From the NCBI GenBank assembly GCA_047495785.1, contig JBLDXI010000029.1:3782001-3846000 (forward strand): a stretch of DNA of 64,000 bases, in the 5' to 3' direction. Below, in pieces: positions 21,197 through 31,917 of this stretch. Origin of the DNA: Lepidodermella squamata (taxonomy: Eukaryota; Gastrotricha). The notes beneath the pieces are model-generated. The model made no database searches, was not told the DNA's origin, and saw only the letters and a program-made list of their open reading frames with translations. A program made the position numbers and the translations under genes. How positions within the stretch are numbered: the stretch's first letter is position 1; each line of letters opens with the position of its first letter.

Positions 21197-22976
21197 TCAC
21201 ATACTGTTGTCGATTTCTGAAAGAAAACATAAGAATACTTGATATTCTCGAGTTGCTTTGAACTAACTTAGAAAGCAGTCAGGTCCAGTATAGCCTTTGT
21301 CGCACAAGCAGGTGTTTGGGGCGATGCAAGTGCCGCGTTGAAAGCATTTTTTCGGACAAGAAGCTAGGAAATGTATTTAAGCATGGATATTAGCGTGGCT
21401 CTCTATTCTCCATGGTTAGGATAAGCGTAATCGAGGCTTACGTGATTGACAGTCTGGAGCTAGCCAGTCAGATGTGCAACTGCATCGATTGGGCCGCACG
21501 CAAGTTCCGCCATTCGCGCAACCAGATGGGCAGATGGCTACGGTAAATTTAATTCTAGCTAAATCCTGACAAAGTGATTACGAGTGATTACGTGTATCGC
21601 AAAGCGAGCCAGTCCATCCAGGTCCACATGTGCAGATGTTGGAAGATTTACAAGAACCGCCTATCCCACAACTCGGAGTGCATGTGGCTTCAATAAAAGT
21701 AATGGCAAAATAAAACTACTGAATCAGTGTAAACACTGTTACATAAGAAAGTGCTCTTCTCAGTTGCTGTTTTTTTCTAGCATAACGAAATCTTCGACTT
21801 ACGTTTATCACATTTCCAGCCCGTCCAACCAGCCAGGCATGTGCATTGATAACCACCGATTTTGTTTAGGTCACCTGTACAGGTACCAGGAGCACAATTC
21901 GCCGGGCAGCTGATCTCTGAAAAGCCATTATAAGAATTTATTTAATAGCAGGCATTTGAAAATTGGAAATTGAAATCGAAAGATATCGGGTGAAAGTCAA
22001 TGTCAACCAATGTTTTTAGCCAGGGTGCGAAGTAGAAGGGTCATGAGATGTTGCGACACCTCTCTTCGTGGTGAAATCCTCCGGAAAGCTGAAAAAACCC
22101 TATAGTTTCTCCGGCTGGGCTCCAAAACACACGTCAGCTCCAGAACTCTACTTCGAACACTGTTTTTAGCTGTAAAAAGCAATTTACGGTTAATAAGCTG
22201 GCATTGCTGGCGGATAGTTGAAAGATGAGCAGCCGTCAGGGCTGCTTTGTAAAACGCGAGGCAAGCGTACTTGCTGTTGAACGAACCTGCGTAAGAATTG
22301 CCTGGACGCCTGCACAAAAAACCTTGCAAATAGCCAACGCCAGGAAAAAATCCTACCTGTAAGCGAGCGTGAGCGTCTGCGCTGTTACAACATTTGATAT
22401 TATTGGGACTGAACTGCTCAAGGACATGTTGCACATCACGTAATAACTCGACGCACTTGCATCATAGACATAAGCGACGAATTGCCACTTTGAAAAGTCG
22501 CATGGAATGTAATTATATGCTCTGTTATATGAATCGTCCCCAAATATCATGTTTGGTTGCATGTTGCTCCCGCTATTAGGGTTAAAGTTCCACAGCTTAG
22601 CTGTCATAGACGTTCCTGAGTAGAATTCATAAATTGCTGCACGATTCGGCACGTAGACGAAACCGGTGAATGTGAACGAGGACCCGCCAAAGTTGACAGC
22701 AGAGTTGTTAACTACTAACCAACTCGTTGTATCGGCCTTGTTCGTTTCATATGCAGTGTTCGGCAGGCCATCAGGGCCTTGGGTCAGCGATCCATTCGTT
22801 GAAGCAAACGTAGCGTGGACGTTGTTACCTGAAACATCCCTCAGTCCAAATAGGGCATTCAACGGCCAGTAAGCCACTGGGTTGGGCAAATTAGCTTGAT
22901 TATTCTTAAACTGTGCCACATACAACTGCGGAAGCACAGATGGCGTTGAACAAAGGACGAAAAACAACGTCAGCAT
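21197..22976 (-). CDS. Secreted LamG-like plus EGF-repeat protein A
   Basis: This is a multi-exon gene. Exon 1 (22976-22357) encodes a signal peptide ([16 protein letters not shown]) and a concanavalin-A/LamG-like jelly-roll ([50 protein letters not shown]). Exon 2 (about 22310-22196) completes it (RQQCQLIN). Four exons each encode one EGF-like module: [10 protein letters not shown]...GWKCDK (about 21918-21804), CTPSCGIGG...SLCDT (about 21690-21598), [11 protein letters not shown] (about 21537-21443) and [11 protein letters not shown] (about 21369-21272). The terminal exon is uncertain; my best phase-consistent end is a TGA at 21197, conserved in paralog B. It is probably an extracellular lectin-like or matrix protein. 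Confidence 0.75.
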
Positions 22977-23640
22977 AATTTTTCCGATCTAGGATTTATA
23001 TTTTCCCAGTGGCAAAATTCAGCAAAAATTCATCGATTGAGGCTTTGGTTATGCAGGCCCTGCCGCCTACATTTTCTAAAGTTTCGATTCGACTGGATGC
23101 CAGTCATTTACTTATATTTAGCCTCACTGACGAAGCTACTGTATACAGCCCAATTTTGATCGTAGCCCGAATTTTCGTTCAGGTATGAGAAGAAGGACAA
23201 AAAGAACCCAAGCGCGCATTTTTCACACTTCCTTCACACAGTATGTGATCTCCGTTCACTGCTTTCATCAGCTATAACTCACAGAAATCACGCACATGCG
23301 GGTGACGCAAATAAACGAATGTGCAAATTTGCAGCAGTTGTACGTGATTTCGATTGAGTCATTGATCGATAATGCCCGCATCTACCTATATTTCCTAGAG
23401 TTTGGATCCAACTTGGCGCCAATCGTTTATATTGAGCTTGACTTATTGAGGTACTAAATACAGTATATTGTTACAATCCGCATCGAAAAAAACAAAGTAA
23501 AATTGCATGCCTTTTTGATATCGATAAGCGGTTACTCCATTAAGAAGCCTTATTCTAATTGCCGTTAAATCGATAGGATTTAAAACCACTGAAAATAGCG
23601 CGATTCTCCAAGTTGTTTATTGGCTAACCATACGTCCAAT
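22977..23640. repeat. Duplicated intergenic block, copy A
   Basis: This upstream flank of LamG-EGF gene A recurs with small differences at 29441-30125 and 31262-31917 (for example the GCAGGCCCTGCCGCCTACAT, CTTATATTTAGCCTCACTG and CACACTTCCTTCACACA stretches). It marks a segment duplicated three times and may include the promoter of the LamG gene. Confidence 0.8.
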
Positions 23641-23810
23641 TGTTTAAAGCTATCGTATCACGTTTCTGTTCAACAATGTTTTGCGTATTTTGACTGTCCG
23701 ATTCTGAAATATTCCAATCTCGGAGGATCATAACTAAGCTAGAAAATGAAGGCCGTAGATCAAGGTCACGGTTCCAGCGAGAGATGGCTCCAAGAGCTGG
23801 GCCATGTAGT
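23641..23810 (-). pseudogene. Relic of the receptor kinase last exon
   Basis: The minus strand matches the final kinase exon at 31918-32095 (RDLDLRPSFSSLVMI, LRDWNISESDSQNTQ, NIVEQKRDTIALNNW). The rest of the kinase is absent. It lies upstream of LamG-EGF gene A, mirroring the order kinase then LamG at 31-32 kb. Confidence 0.75.
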
Positions 23811-23829
23811 CGAGCATGAAGAACATCAG

Positions 23830-23950
23830 TCAGCAGAAGCGGTGAGAATGAAAGGCTAACACAAGATGAGATGAGTAGTGAGCCTTATCAAAGATTGATA
23901 TAAATAAAGACTAATCGCTCCAATTTGCATTGGCGTTGTTTGAGGGTGAT
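23830..23950 (+). pseudogene. Relic of the PAN-like gene 3' UTR
   Basis: AGCGGTGAGAATGAAAGGCT through TAAATAAAGACTAAT matches 25848-25960 directly downstream of the PAN-like gene. No coding part is attached, so this is a duplicated terminal fragment. Confidence 0.6.
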
Positions 23951-24740
23951 TGGTATAATGGTACCACCTGCTCACAAGCGGGAGACGGGAGTGAAGCGCA
24001 TCTAAGGACGCGTGGAATTCCACAGCCCCGTTTTCGCCGCGCGGAATCCAAATTGTAGCATCGCCGAGGAAGTTTTCCCCGACGGCGGCATAACGTATCG
24101 CAGCTTCCAAGACGAGAATATTACTTTTGTCGCTCTTGGTAAGGATAGTACCCCCGGGTAGTCCAAGTGGGGGGTCGCCACCCATATGGCGTAGCAAACG
24201 TACCACGTCCCGCTTCAAATTCACACCGCCTGGGGACATTGTCGCATATTGGCCAACCTGTCGTTGCAGCGAAGCGAATGGCCTTCATTGGCCTGGCCTG
24301 TGGGTCCTTCTTGTGGAGGAATGAGTGGGCATCGTGAACAATGAGATCGACGACCTTTCGGTCGAGGCCGGAGAGGAGGTGGCGGACTCGGTCAAGTGCC
24401 GTGTAGGCATTCAAGACCTGCAGCTGGTCCTAAGCACTCAGCAACTCATCGAACGTCGAGCGGGCGACGGTCGCCAGATGACAACGGAGCCTCGCCGGCA
24501 CCTGGAAAGTCTTGACTAGCTCCAGGAGGCGACCTTCTTCTTTCGGAGAAGGGCGGCCAAGAGCATCCGTTGGCCGCAGTGACGTACGGCGGACAAAAAG
24601 AAGCCCAACCGCTTCTGGGCCTCGCCGTGGTCCGGAGCTGGGGGAGCCACCACCGCGGTGTTGGCGGCTCGATAAAGCGCAAGAACCCCTTGAAGCTATA
24701 TTTGGAGATCGAGGAAAGGCGTCATTTCGGTCCATTTTGC
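23951..24740 (-). pseudogene. GC-rich degenerate coding block of unknown origin
   Basis: This block is clearly more GC-rich than its surroundings. On the minus strand three protein-like stretches follow one another with a stop and a frame shift between them: a Pro/Arg-rich segment ending RSTFDELLSA (about 24735-24430), NAYTALDRVRHLLSGLDRKV through GWPICDNV (24414-24240), and MSPGGVNLKRDVVRLLRHMG through LHSRLPLVSRW (24239-23960). I cannot name the family. A decayed retroelement gag-like region or transferred sequence would fit, but neither is shown. Confidence 0.4.
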
Positions 24741-25365
24741 TGGAGCTAAACAGCCTCTATTTGCACGCGCGAAGAATTTCAATCAGCATCGCCTCAATTC
24801 CATGCTGATCTTTTGATTGCCGCTGTTTAAACCAGACTGTAATTCCTCCACGCTCTTGAATTCCGTCTTGCGACAACCAACGAATTTAATCTATACCGTA
24901 CGAATGGAGAAGAGCAATAGGTGGCATGAATTCATTTCGTGATAATTACATTTGCTGGAGCATCCGGCTAATTACCCGATGGCGTTTATATTTCTATTTG
25001 CCTCTATCTTTCACATTGCACTCATGATATATAATTCAAACATAAAAGGGGATCAGAACATTTTCCTACATCGCCTTTGTTCGCATAACACAACAAAGTT
25101 CCCCGGCTATAGCGCATGTTGCATCAGCTGCGATGTTTTTTTACTGAAGATCGGGGGAGGAAGGGGAGGGGAGGGGGTAGAACACGTGGGAAAGTAGTCA
25201 CCCAGTAAAATCCACTGAAATTGGCGGAACTTTCCGATATTTTCCCTAAAGCGGTAAACATGTTTTGTCACGTACCGCCCAGCTCTCATTGCTTCAGCTG
25301 CACCACGCATGTTTTCTGTTTTCTCTGTCCTTAGTTAGTACAAGAGTTTTCGTACGAGAAACGCC

Positions 25366-25371
25366 TATAAA
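25366..25371 (+). promoter_or_regulatory. TATA-like box of the PAN-like gene
   Basis: TATAAA lies 68 bp before the start codon at 25439, in context GCCTATAAATTAC. Position and match are typical of a core promoter. A similar box precedes the SDR gene at almost the same distance. Confidence 0.45.
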
Positions 25372-25438
25372 TTACTGCGTAATTGTTCGATAAAACATTC
25401 TTCAAATTTGATATTCGTTTTCGTCATAAACTCAAGCT

Positions 25439-25848
25439 ATGTCTAACAAGCTCGCAGTCGTCTTAGCTCTGACGTTCGTGGCTGGCATTTGCTCAGCAGG
25501 TGAGCTATTTTTCATCGGGAAATATGGCCATGTTATTCAATGCGATTCTTGATTCGTGAAGGTTTCTCGGCTGTGACTGGCGATTGTCGATCACGTATGA
25601 ACAACACGAACATAGACATAAATCCACCCAATCTAATCGAGCTTATGACCCGCCCAGCTACTCTGATGGATGAGGAAGCCTGCAGAACCTTCTGCGTATT
25701 AAAATCAAAATGTAATGCCGTCACGTTCGCGACTTCCGTCGGCACAACCGATCGCAGGTGCTACCTGCTAACAGGGTGCTATTATGGTGGTATCGGGCCC
25801 GCGACGAATGGCACCAAGAACTGGATCCTACCATTCCGAGCCGTGTGA
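25439..25848 (+). CDS. Small secreted PAN/Apple-like protein
   Basis: Two exons, 25439-25499 and 25562-25848 (115 aa), joined across a 62-nt intron ending GTGAAG. Exon 1 is a signal peptide (MSNKLAVVLALTFVAGICSA). The mature protein has the cysteine layout of a single PAN/Apple domain: GDCRSR, EEACRTFCVLKSKCNAVTF, RRCYLLTGCYY. Such domains bind proteins or carbohydrates outside the cell. A polyadenylation-type AATAAA follows about 70 bp after the stop. The terminal part of this gene has been copied to 23830-23950. Confidence 0.75.
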
Positions 25849-25959
25849 GCGGTGAGAATGAAGGGCTAATGCCGTAAGATGAGATGAGTACTGAGCCTTA
25901 TCAGAGTTTGATTTAAATAAAGATTAATAGGTCCAATGGCGTTGGCGTTATTTAGACTA

Positions 25960-26859
25960 AATTAGTCCCATTTTCGCATGTCAAAGGGAAGAGTCATGCC
26001 AAGAAAAAGTAAACACTTGCGGGGTGAAACCCTGATAGCCCATAGGAGACTCATAGGTTCTGTTGGCAACAGGTAGGGTACTTCGGATCCACTCCGAACT
26101 TGTGAGCTGTGGAAGACGGGCCGGACCGTGAAGGGACAGTTCTACCGGGAGAGCAATATAACTGCTTTCTCAAAATCACACAGCGCAACCGACTGCATTA
26201 GCTTCAGAAAAAATCAGGATAACTTGGAGCTAGTATCGCTCTATTACTAGCGGGGCCTTTCGCTAGGGAGCTGACTTGGAATGGTGCCAGGAACAACGCC
26301 GCGCATACCAGATAAAAGATAAACCATTCCCGGCTTCTCTGGCTTCAGTGTTTTGACTCGGTTTACCTTCTTGGGTAACCTGTTTGGAACACTGCCAAGC
26401 TTTAGTGTAGCCGTTGATACACTCATTTTGAACCAGTTCCCGCATCCCGCTATTGAAAAATGCAGATAATAGCAAAGCCGTGATCAAAGGGGCGCCTAAT
26501 CAAAATCGGTCCTGCAACAAAAAGTCTGCGGTTAGAGCTTTCTTTATCGCTTCTTGGTCGAAAAATTACATTCTTCACTCTGAATTCATACTAATTTAAG
26601 GTACGCCCCTGCCTAATGTTAAAACGATAACTTACGGTTACTCAAGTCAATAGCTTCGTCGAAAATGAGATAGGACTCTGTTCCAGAAGCGGCTCTATGC
26701 CTAAAGATATCAATGTTCAACTTCTTAAAACCTGCTTTTGAAGTTGTGATATATTCGTAACCCAATATTCATGATCAGAATAAAAAGGAGTCCGTGTAGA
26801 CCACTTGTTATTTAGGAGCTCGAATCTGACTGTTTCACTCTCGTAAAATAAAAGTCGTA
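25960..26859. other. Intergenic, nothing recognised
   Basis: No supported exon. The stretch 26000-26160 is locally GC-richer without a recognisable gene or RNA fold. Confidence 0.4.
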
Positions 26860-27092
26860 CCGTAGAGCGGTACAATTTTGAACAGGGTACAACTTTGAAC
26901 ATTTTTTCAAAAGTACAATTTTGAACGAACGTTTGCATTGAAAATTTCGTTAATGTTCAAAATTGTACTTCACACTCACGAAAGTACAATTTTGAACACT
27001 TTCATTTTTTTCAATGCAAACGTTCGTTCAAAATTGTACTTTTGAAAAAATGTTCAAAGTTGTACCCTGTTCAAAATTGTACCGCTCTACGG
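26860..27092. mobile_element. 233-bp palindromic MITE with TA target duplication
   Basis: The ends are inverted repeats of about 80 bp starting CCGTAGAGCGGTACAATTTT and ending in its reverse complement, with TA on both sides (26858-26859, 27093-27094). Each arm contains several GTACAATTTTGAAC units. A TA duplication fits a Tc1/mariner-type source. No ORF of its own. Confidence 0.8.
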
Positions 27093-27979
27093 TATAGCAA
27101 AATCAATCGAAACTTTATTAATTCGAAAGAAGATATTCCATGTGTATATGGATGTATAAGGATCTTCGGTTATTTCATCTCAACTAGGCGCATTATAGCA
27201 TAATTATCTCCATTTAGTATATTGTTTTGTTCAAAACCAGTGATAATTCGCGCACTAATCTGGTTTCCGAAACCATTTCGTAGTCGGAAGCTTCAAAATC
27301 CCATCAATGATTTGGTTTGCGGTTGTTATAAGTGCCCCGTGCTTCAGTTTTTAATCTCGATTCGGTACTAAATACCGGCAATGACGTGACAAAGTACCGG
27401 CATTTTCTAACCGCAAAAATGTCGGTACAAAATAACGAAACTTAGTGTCGATACGAAATACCGACACTTAGTTACGACCGCAACGGTACTTTTGCCGTAA
27501 TTTGGGCAGTTAAAGTGTTAATATGCTTTGTCTGGCAAAGACACACGATAGGTCGCAGGCTTGAAACGATACATCGGCGTCTTTTTTACCTTCATGCTGG
27601 AAACATGACCTCTAAGACCGTCATTTTCCGACTTTGGGCTATTTCAGAACCCTAATGTCAAAGAAATGTAAGCTAATTTATACAGACTATTTTGCTGAGT
27701 AATGTTTGAACACCACCATATAAACGTCAAACTGAAACATTAAAATCACAAAATGCACACAATAGAAATTACTGTCAAAAATAGCGAAAAGAAACAATAT
27801 CCGATTCTGTTCCGCACTAGTGCGGAATGGGTGCGGAACATGGCACCGGATAATTTGCGAATGAAATTGAAACAACCAATGCCACATGTATAGGACATCA
27901 ACGAGATGATCACTTTGTATACCTAATTGGTCTTAATTTTAAGCGTAGGCTGTTCCAGATAAAATTCGGGCTAGTTACC
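27093..27979. other. Intergenic, small direct and inverted motifs
   Basis: Between 27360 and 27490 the motif CGGTAC(A/T)AAATA(A/C)CG and its complement recur a few times (for example CGGTACTAAATACCGG), suggesting another small foldback element. No gene is supported. Confidence 0.4.
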
Positions 27980-29128
27980 TTAGATACTCCTTTTAGCGGT
28001 GTCGATCGCTATCGAATTTATAGCAATTAGGAATAGGCTTCCAATAGCGATTGCAAGTATATCGACGAAGCGTAGGGCGCTTATCGATACAGAGAAGATC
28101 CGATAACTTGACTTTGCAATCGTTTCGTTCCAGCGGGCGATGCAGATTGTGACCAGAGTGTAAACGGTGTTCAACCAAGCGAATAAAGCGCAAAGATTGG
28201 TATAGGTCCTCAGGAAGCATCGATCAGGCTTGGGCGGTATCCATTGCAAAATTTCACTTTGCAGGAAAACGAATGCGAGGAGTAGGGTGACAGCAAAAAC
28301 TGGCCGGTCCGGCATTTTCGGCTCCATCATAATTGAGCCGATTTCTAGAGTCGATAGGAAAAAGCATGGCAGAATAAGCGCAACAACGTAAAAGTCCGGT
28401 CTACGCCGGAATTTGATGGAAAATACGGCATTGCCCCGGTCTCCACTGCAAGTGACCGCGTCAGTGTACGTCGAAGAGTTTGTAATCAGCCAATTGCTAC
28501 TTGGTGACATGAAGCCTCTAAGTATCTGTATTCCGTCCCTGATAACAAGCGTTGCTGCATTTCGGTTCTCCTGGAGGCAAAATTCGATACTGCAAGATTG
28601 CTCATCAAAAGGGAATTTCTCAAAGTCCATAGAGCAGGACGAAGAAAAAATGCCGTATTTTTGCCAACGAATTTGGAAAACCGAGGTGTTCATGTGGTAA
28701 AAAGCCAAAAAACGACTCGTAAATGTATCACCAGTCATCCCAAAATGGTCAATCGTGTTACTGTGGTAGATGCCAGGCGTCCAAAATTGATCTTCAGCTA
28801 ATTTGAGGGAATAATCGTCCAAACCAGGGTTGAAATCCCTGCAATTAATACGCCATTCGAGCATCAGAGACCCAGCTATAGTAAAAATTTCAGCTGGTTC
28901 ATCGATTCTGTGAAAACGGCTGGCGAAAAATTTTGCCGCGATTTGTGTCTGATCACAGATTCCCGTAATGTGGCCTGCTCTCGCACTTTCCACCTGTCCA
29001 TTCAAACAATCAGAGCTATAAACGTATTGCCTTACTGTAGGGCATGTTTCAAAAAATTTCTCAGCTGTCGAAAGATCCTTAGAAGCAGCAAATTTAACTA
29101 GAAAAATGATATACCAGTAAAATTCCAT
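27980..29128 (-). CDS. Cys-loop ligand-gated ion channel subunit 3 (intronless)
   Basis: This 382-aa paralog of the subunits at 14719 and 19461 has a signal peptide (MEFYWYIIFLVKFAASKD), the FWTPGIYHSNTIDHFGMTGD block, a Cys-loop of 13 residues (CSMDFEKFPFDEQSC), four membrane helices and the same very short M3-M4 segment. It is slightly shorter at the C terminus (ending DTAKRSI). Together the three form a local subfamily that may co-assemble. The relic of the glycosyltransferase last exon lies 31 nt upstream on the same strand, as for subunit 1. Confidence 0.85.
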   Translation of the reverse strand: MEFYWYIIFLVKFAASKDLSTAEKFFETCPTVRQYVYSSDCLNGQVESARAGHITGICDQTQIAAKFFASRFHRIDEPAEIFTIAGSLMLEWRINCRDFNPGLDDYSLKLAEDQFWTPGIYHSNTIDHFGMTGDTFTSRFLAFYHMNTSVFQIRWQKYGIFSSSCSMDFEKFPFDEQSCSIEFCLQENRNAATLVIRDGIQILRGFMSPSSNWLITNSSTYTDAVTCSGDRGNAVFSIKFRRRPDFYVVALILPCFFLSTLEIGSIMMEPKMPDRPVFAVTLLLAFVFLQSEILQWIPPKPDRCFLRTYTNLCALFAWLNTVYTLVTICIARWNETIAKSSYRIFSVSISALRFVDILAIAIGSLFLIAINSIAIDTAKRSI

Positions 29129-29159
29129 TTTTGTGTTTAATCGTCAAGCTTTTAGAGCT

Positions 29160-29440
29160 TTATGGTTGTGACTCATTTGATGGTACAACTAAAGTTAGAA
29201 TATCAATATTTGCATGCGAAAGCACTTTCATCGCGATCCGGTAATACATGGTCGAATTATCAGGGTATTTCAACAACGATTCTTCAGAACGGAACTCCTC
29301 CGGCGTTGGATAAGTGTTGTGCATGACGTAAGCATGTTCTTTATCGACATCGAATTCCCAATTCACATCAGGTCGGCCGAGTTTGTATTCCTGCTTCCAC
29401 GAAGGATGACACCGCCGATCACAGCAGCATATGACCTGCA
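29160..29440 (-). pseudogene. Second relic of the glycosyltransferase last exon
   Basis: The minus strand retains the last part of the glycosyltransferase in frame (LQVICCCDRRCHPSW, GRPDVNWEFDVDKEHAYVMH through NIDILTLVVPSNESQP), very close to 14400-14692. The exons with the anchor and DXD motif are missing. At about 29440 the homology stops abruptly and LamG 5' sequence begins, giving a chimeric open frame 29528-29160 that is probably not a gene. Confidence 0.75.
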
Positions 29441-30125
29441 GCCTATTGAACAAAGGATGAAAACAACGGCAGCATAATTTCTCCAATATGTATCGATTTT
29501 GTATTTTCCCAGTGGCGAAAGTCAGCAAAAAAATGATTGATTGAGGCTTTGGTTATGCAGGCCCTGCCGCCTACATTTTCCAGAGATTCGATCTGACTAG
29601 ACGCCAATCATTTACTTATACTTAGCCTCACTGACGAAGGCACTGTGTGGAGCCTAATTTTCATTGTAGCCCAAATTTTCGTTCAGAGGTATGAGAGGAA
29701 GAACAAAAAGAACCCAAGCGCGCATTTTTCACACTTCCTTCACACAGTGTGTGATCTCCGTTCACTGCTTTCATTAGCTATAACTCACAGAGATCACGCA
29801 CATGCGGGTGACGCAAATAAACGTATGTGCAGATTTGCAGCAGTTGTACGTGATTTCGATTGAGCCAATGATCGATAATGCCCGCATCTACCTATGTTTC
29901 CTGGAGTTTCGATCCAACTTGGCGCCCATCTTTTATATTGAGCTGGACTTATTGAAGTACTAAATACAGTATAATTGTCACAATCCGCATCGAAAAAATC
30001 AAAGTAAAATTGCATGCCTTTTTGATATCGATAAGCGGTTACTCCATTAAGAAGCCTTATTCTAATTGCCGCTAAATCGATACGATTTAAAACCACTGAA
30101 AATAGCGATTCTCCAGGTTGTTTAT
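29441..30125. repeat. Duplicated intergenic block, copy B
   Basis: Matches 22977-23610 and 31262-31890. It begins inside the LamG signal-peptide region (TTGAACAAAGGATGAAAA) and ends at the transposon-like insertion at 30129. No intact gene. Confidence 0.75.
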
Positions 30126-30128
30126 TTG

Positions 30129-30895
30129 CAGTGTATTCGGTTTAAACTCAAACCAGTTTATACCGGTTTACACCGGTACCGGTTTTTCTTCAAACATGCA
30201 CATTCAAGGACTAGATGGTAAAAAAGCATAGAAAATGTGTCGTCCTAGCTCAAAGTGTTGACACCAGATGTAGTCACGAGATCAGGTATAGCATTATTTA
30301 TCATAGTCATCGCTAATTCTTGTTGTGAAGGGTCATTTGTCATGCAAGATTTTCAGGTATTCAAAAAAATTTAATTTTCAGAAAATTCAAAATCAATAAT
30401 TCATCATAAAATCGATAATCGATAATCCCAGTGAAGAAACTGATGCGCTCAGCGTGTTCAGCGCCTCAGATTACCCATGAAACCCAAATTTCTCTGCGAA
30501 ATTCGTTAAACTAAAGAAAATATCGCAAAATCAGGAGGGGTAAAGTTTGCACGGGGAATTCAATCCCTTTTTCAGAATTTTCATAGCTATCCTAGATCTG
30601 GAGATAATTACCATTTTTTTTAATTTTTATTGCTTTATTGCATCCAATAAATTTTGGATATTTTTTTCTTAATAATAGTCGAGTAAAACATAAAACTATG
30701 CAGTTTTTCGCGTGGATTAACGTGGTGCAGTCGAAATGTTGATGTGAGCTAAGGAATTTGAGCTGTTGGACTCTCTACTTGGCCAAATCCTATGTTTAGT
30801 AAAATTAATAAAAACCGGTGTTTTTTACCGGTATAAACTGGTTTAAACTGGTGGTCGGTTTTTTCAGAATAAAAACCGGTTGGTATAATACACTG
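30129..30895. mobile_element. Non-autonomous transposon with CAGTGTATT ends
   Basis: The left end starts CAGTGTATTCGGTTTAAAC and the right end, read inverted, starts CAGTGTATTATACC. Both subterminal regions are full of ACCGGTTT and CCAGTTTATACCGG units in opposite orientation. The terminal CAGTG resembles hAT-type ends, but I found no 8-bp target duplication, probably because flanking sequence was rearranged. No transposase ORF. Confidence 0.55.
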
Positions 30896-31267
30896 GTCGT
30901 GCCTGAAGTAGAATTCATAAATCGGCGCTCAATTTGGCACATAGACGAAACCGGTGAATGTGAATGAGGACCCGCCAAAGTTTACTGCCGTCAACTACTA
31001 ACCAACTCGTCGTATCGGCCTTGTTCGTTTCATATGCAGTGTTCGCCAGGCCATCAGGGCCTTGGGTTATAGGGTTAGAACCCCAGCTGTTGAAGCGAAC
31101 GAAGCGTGAACGTCGTTCCCTGAAACATCCCTCAGTCCAAACAATGCATTCAACGGCCAGTAAGCCACTGGGCTGGGCAAATTAGCTTGATTATTCTTAA
31201 ACTGTGCCACATCAAACTGCGGAAGCACAGATGGCGTTGAACAAAGGATGAAAAATAGCGGCAGCAT
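30896..31267 (-). pseudogene. Relic of LamG-EGF exon 1
   Basis: The minus strand starts like gene A ([37 protein letters not shown]) but shifts frame after SFASTAG, carries stops, and is cut at about 30896 beside the transposon. All EGF exons are missing. It is in the same orientation downstream of the intact receptor kinase. Confidence 0.75.
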
Positions 31268-31917
31268 AATTTTTCCGATATGTATCGGATTTGTATTTTC
31301 CCAGTGGTAAAATTCAGCAAAAACTCCATCGATTGAGGCTGAGGTTATGCAGGCACCTGCCGCCTACATTTTCTGAAGTTTCGATTCGACTAGGCGCCAA
31401 TCATTTACTTATATTTAGCCTCACTGACGAAGCTACTGTATACAGCCTAATTTTGATCGTAGCCCAAATTTTCGTTCAGGTATGAGACAAAGAACAAAAA
31501 GAACCTAAGCGCGCATTTTCACACTTCCTTCACACATTTATGTGATCTCCGTTTACTTTCATCAGTTATAACCCACAGAGATCACGCACATGCGGGTGAC
31601 GCAAATAAACGAATGTGCAGGTTTGCAGCAGTTGTACGTGATATCGATCGAGGCGTTGATCGATAATGCCTGCTTCTGGAGTTTCGATCCGACTTGGCGC
31701 CAATCGTTTATATTAAGCTGGACCTATCGATGTACTAAAAACAGTCTAGTCACAATCCGCATCAAAATAAAACAAAGAAAATTTGCAGGCCTTTTTGATA
31801 TCGATAAGCGCCACGCGGGTTTGCGGTTATACTCTATCAAGAAGCCTTATTCTAATTGCTGCTAAATCGATATGATTTGAAACCACTGAAAATAGCGATT
31901 TCCAGGTTTTCTATTGG
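31262..31917. repeat. Duplicated intergenic block, copy C
   Basis: Third copy of the block at 22977-23640, between the kinase stop codon and the LamG relic. It contains the CACACTTCCTTCACAC and ACGCACATGCGGGTGACGCA stretches seen in the other copies. Confidence 0.75.

Noticed and set aside
23945-24010. tRNA-like D-arm and anticodon-like stem (TGGTATAATGGTACCACC)
   Set aside because: The stem after it closes on a six-base loop and no T arm or acceptor stem follows.
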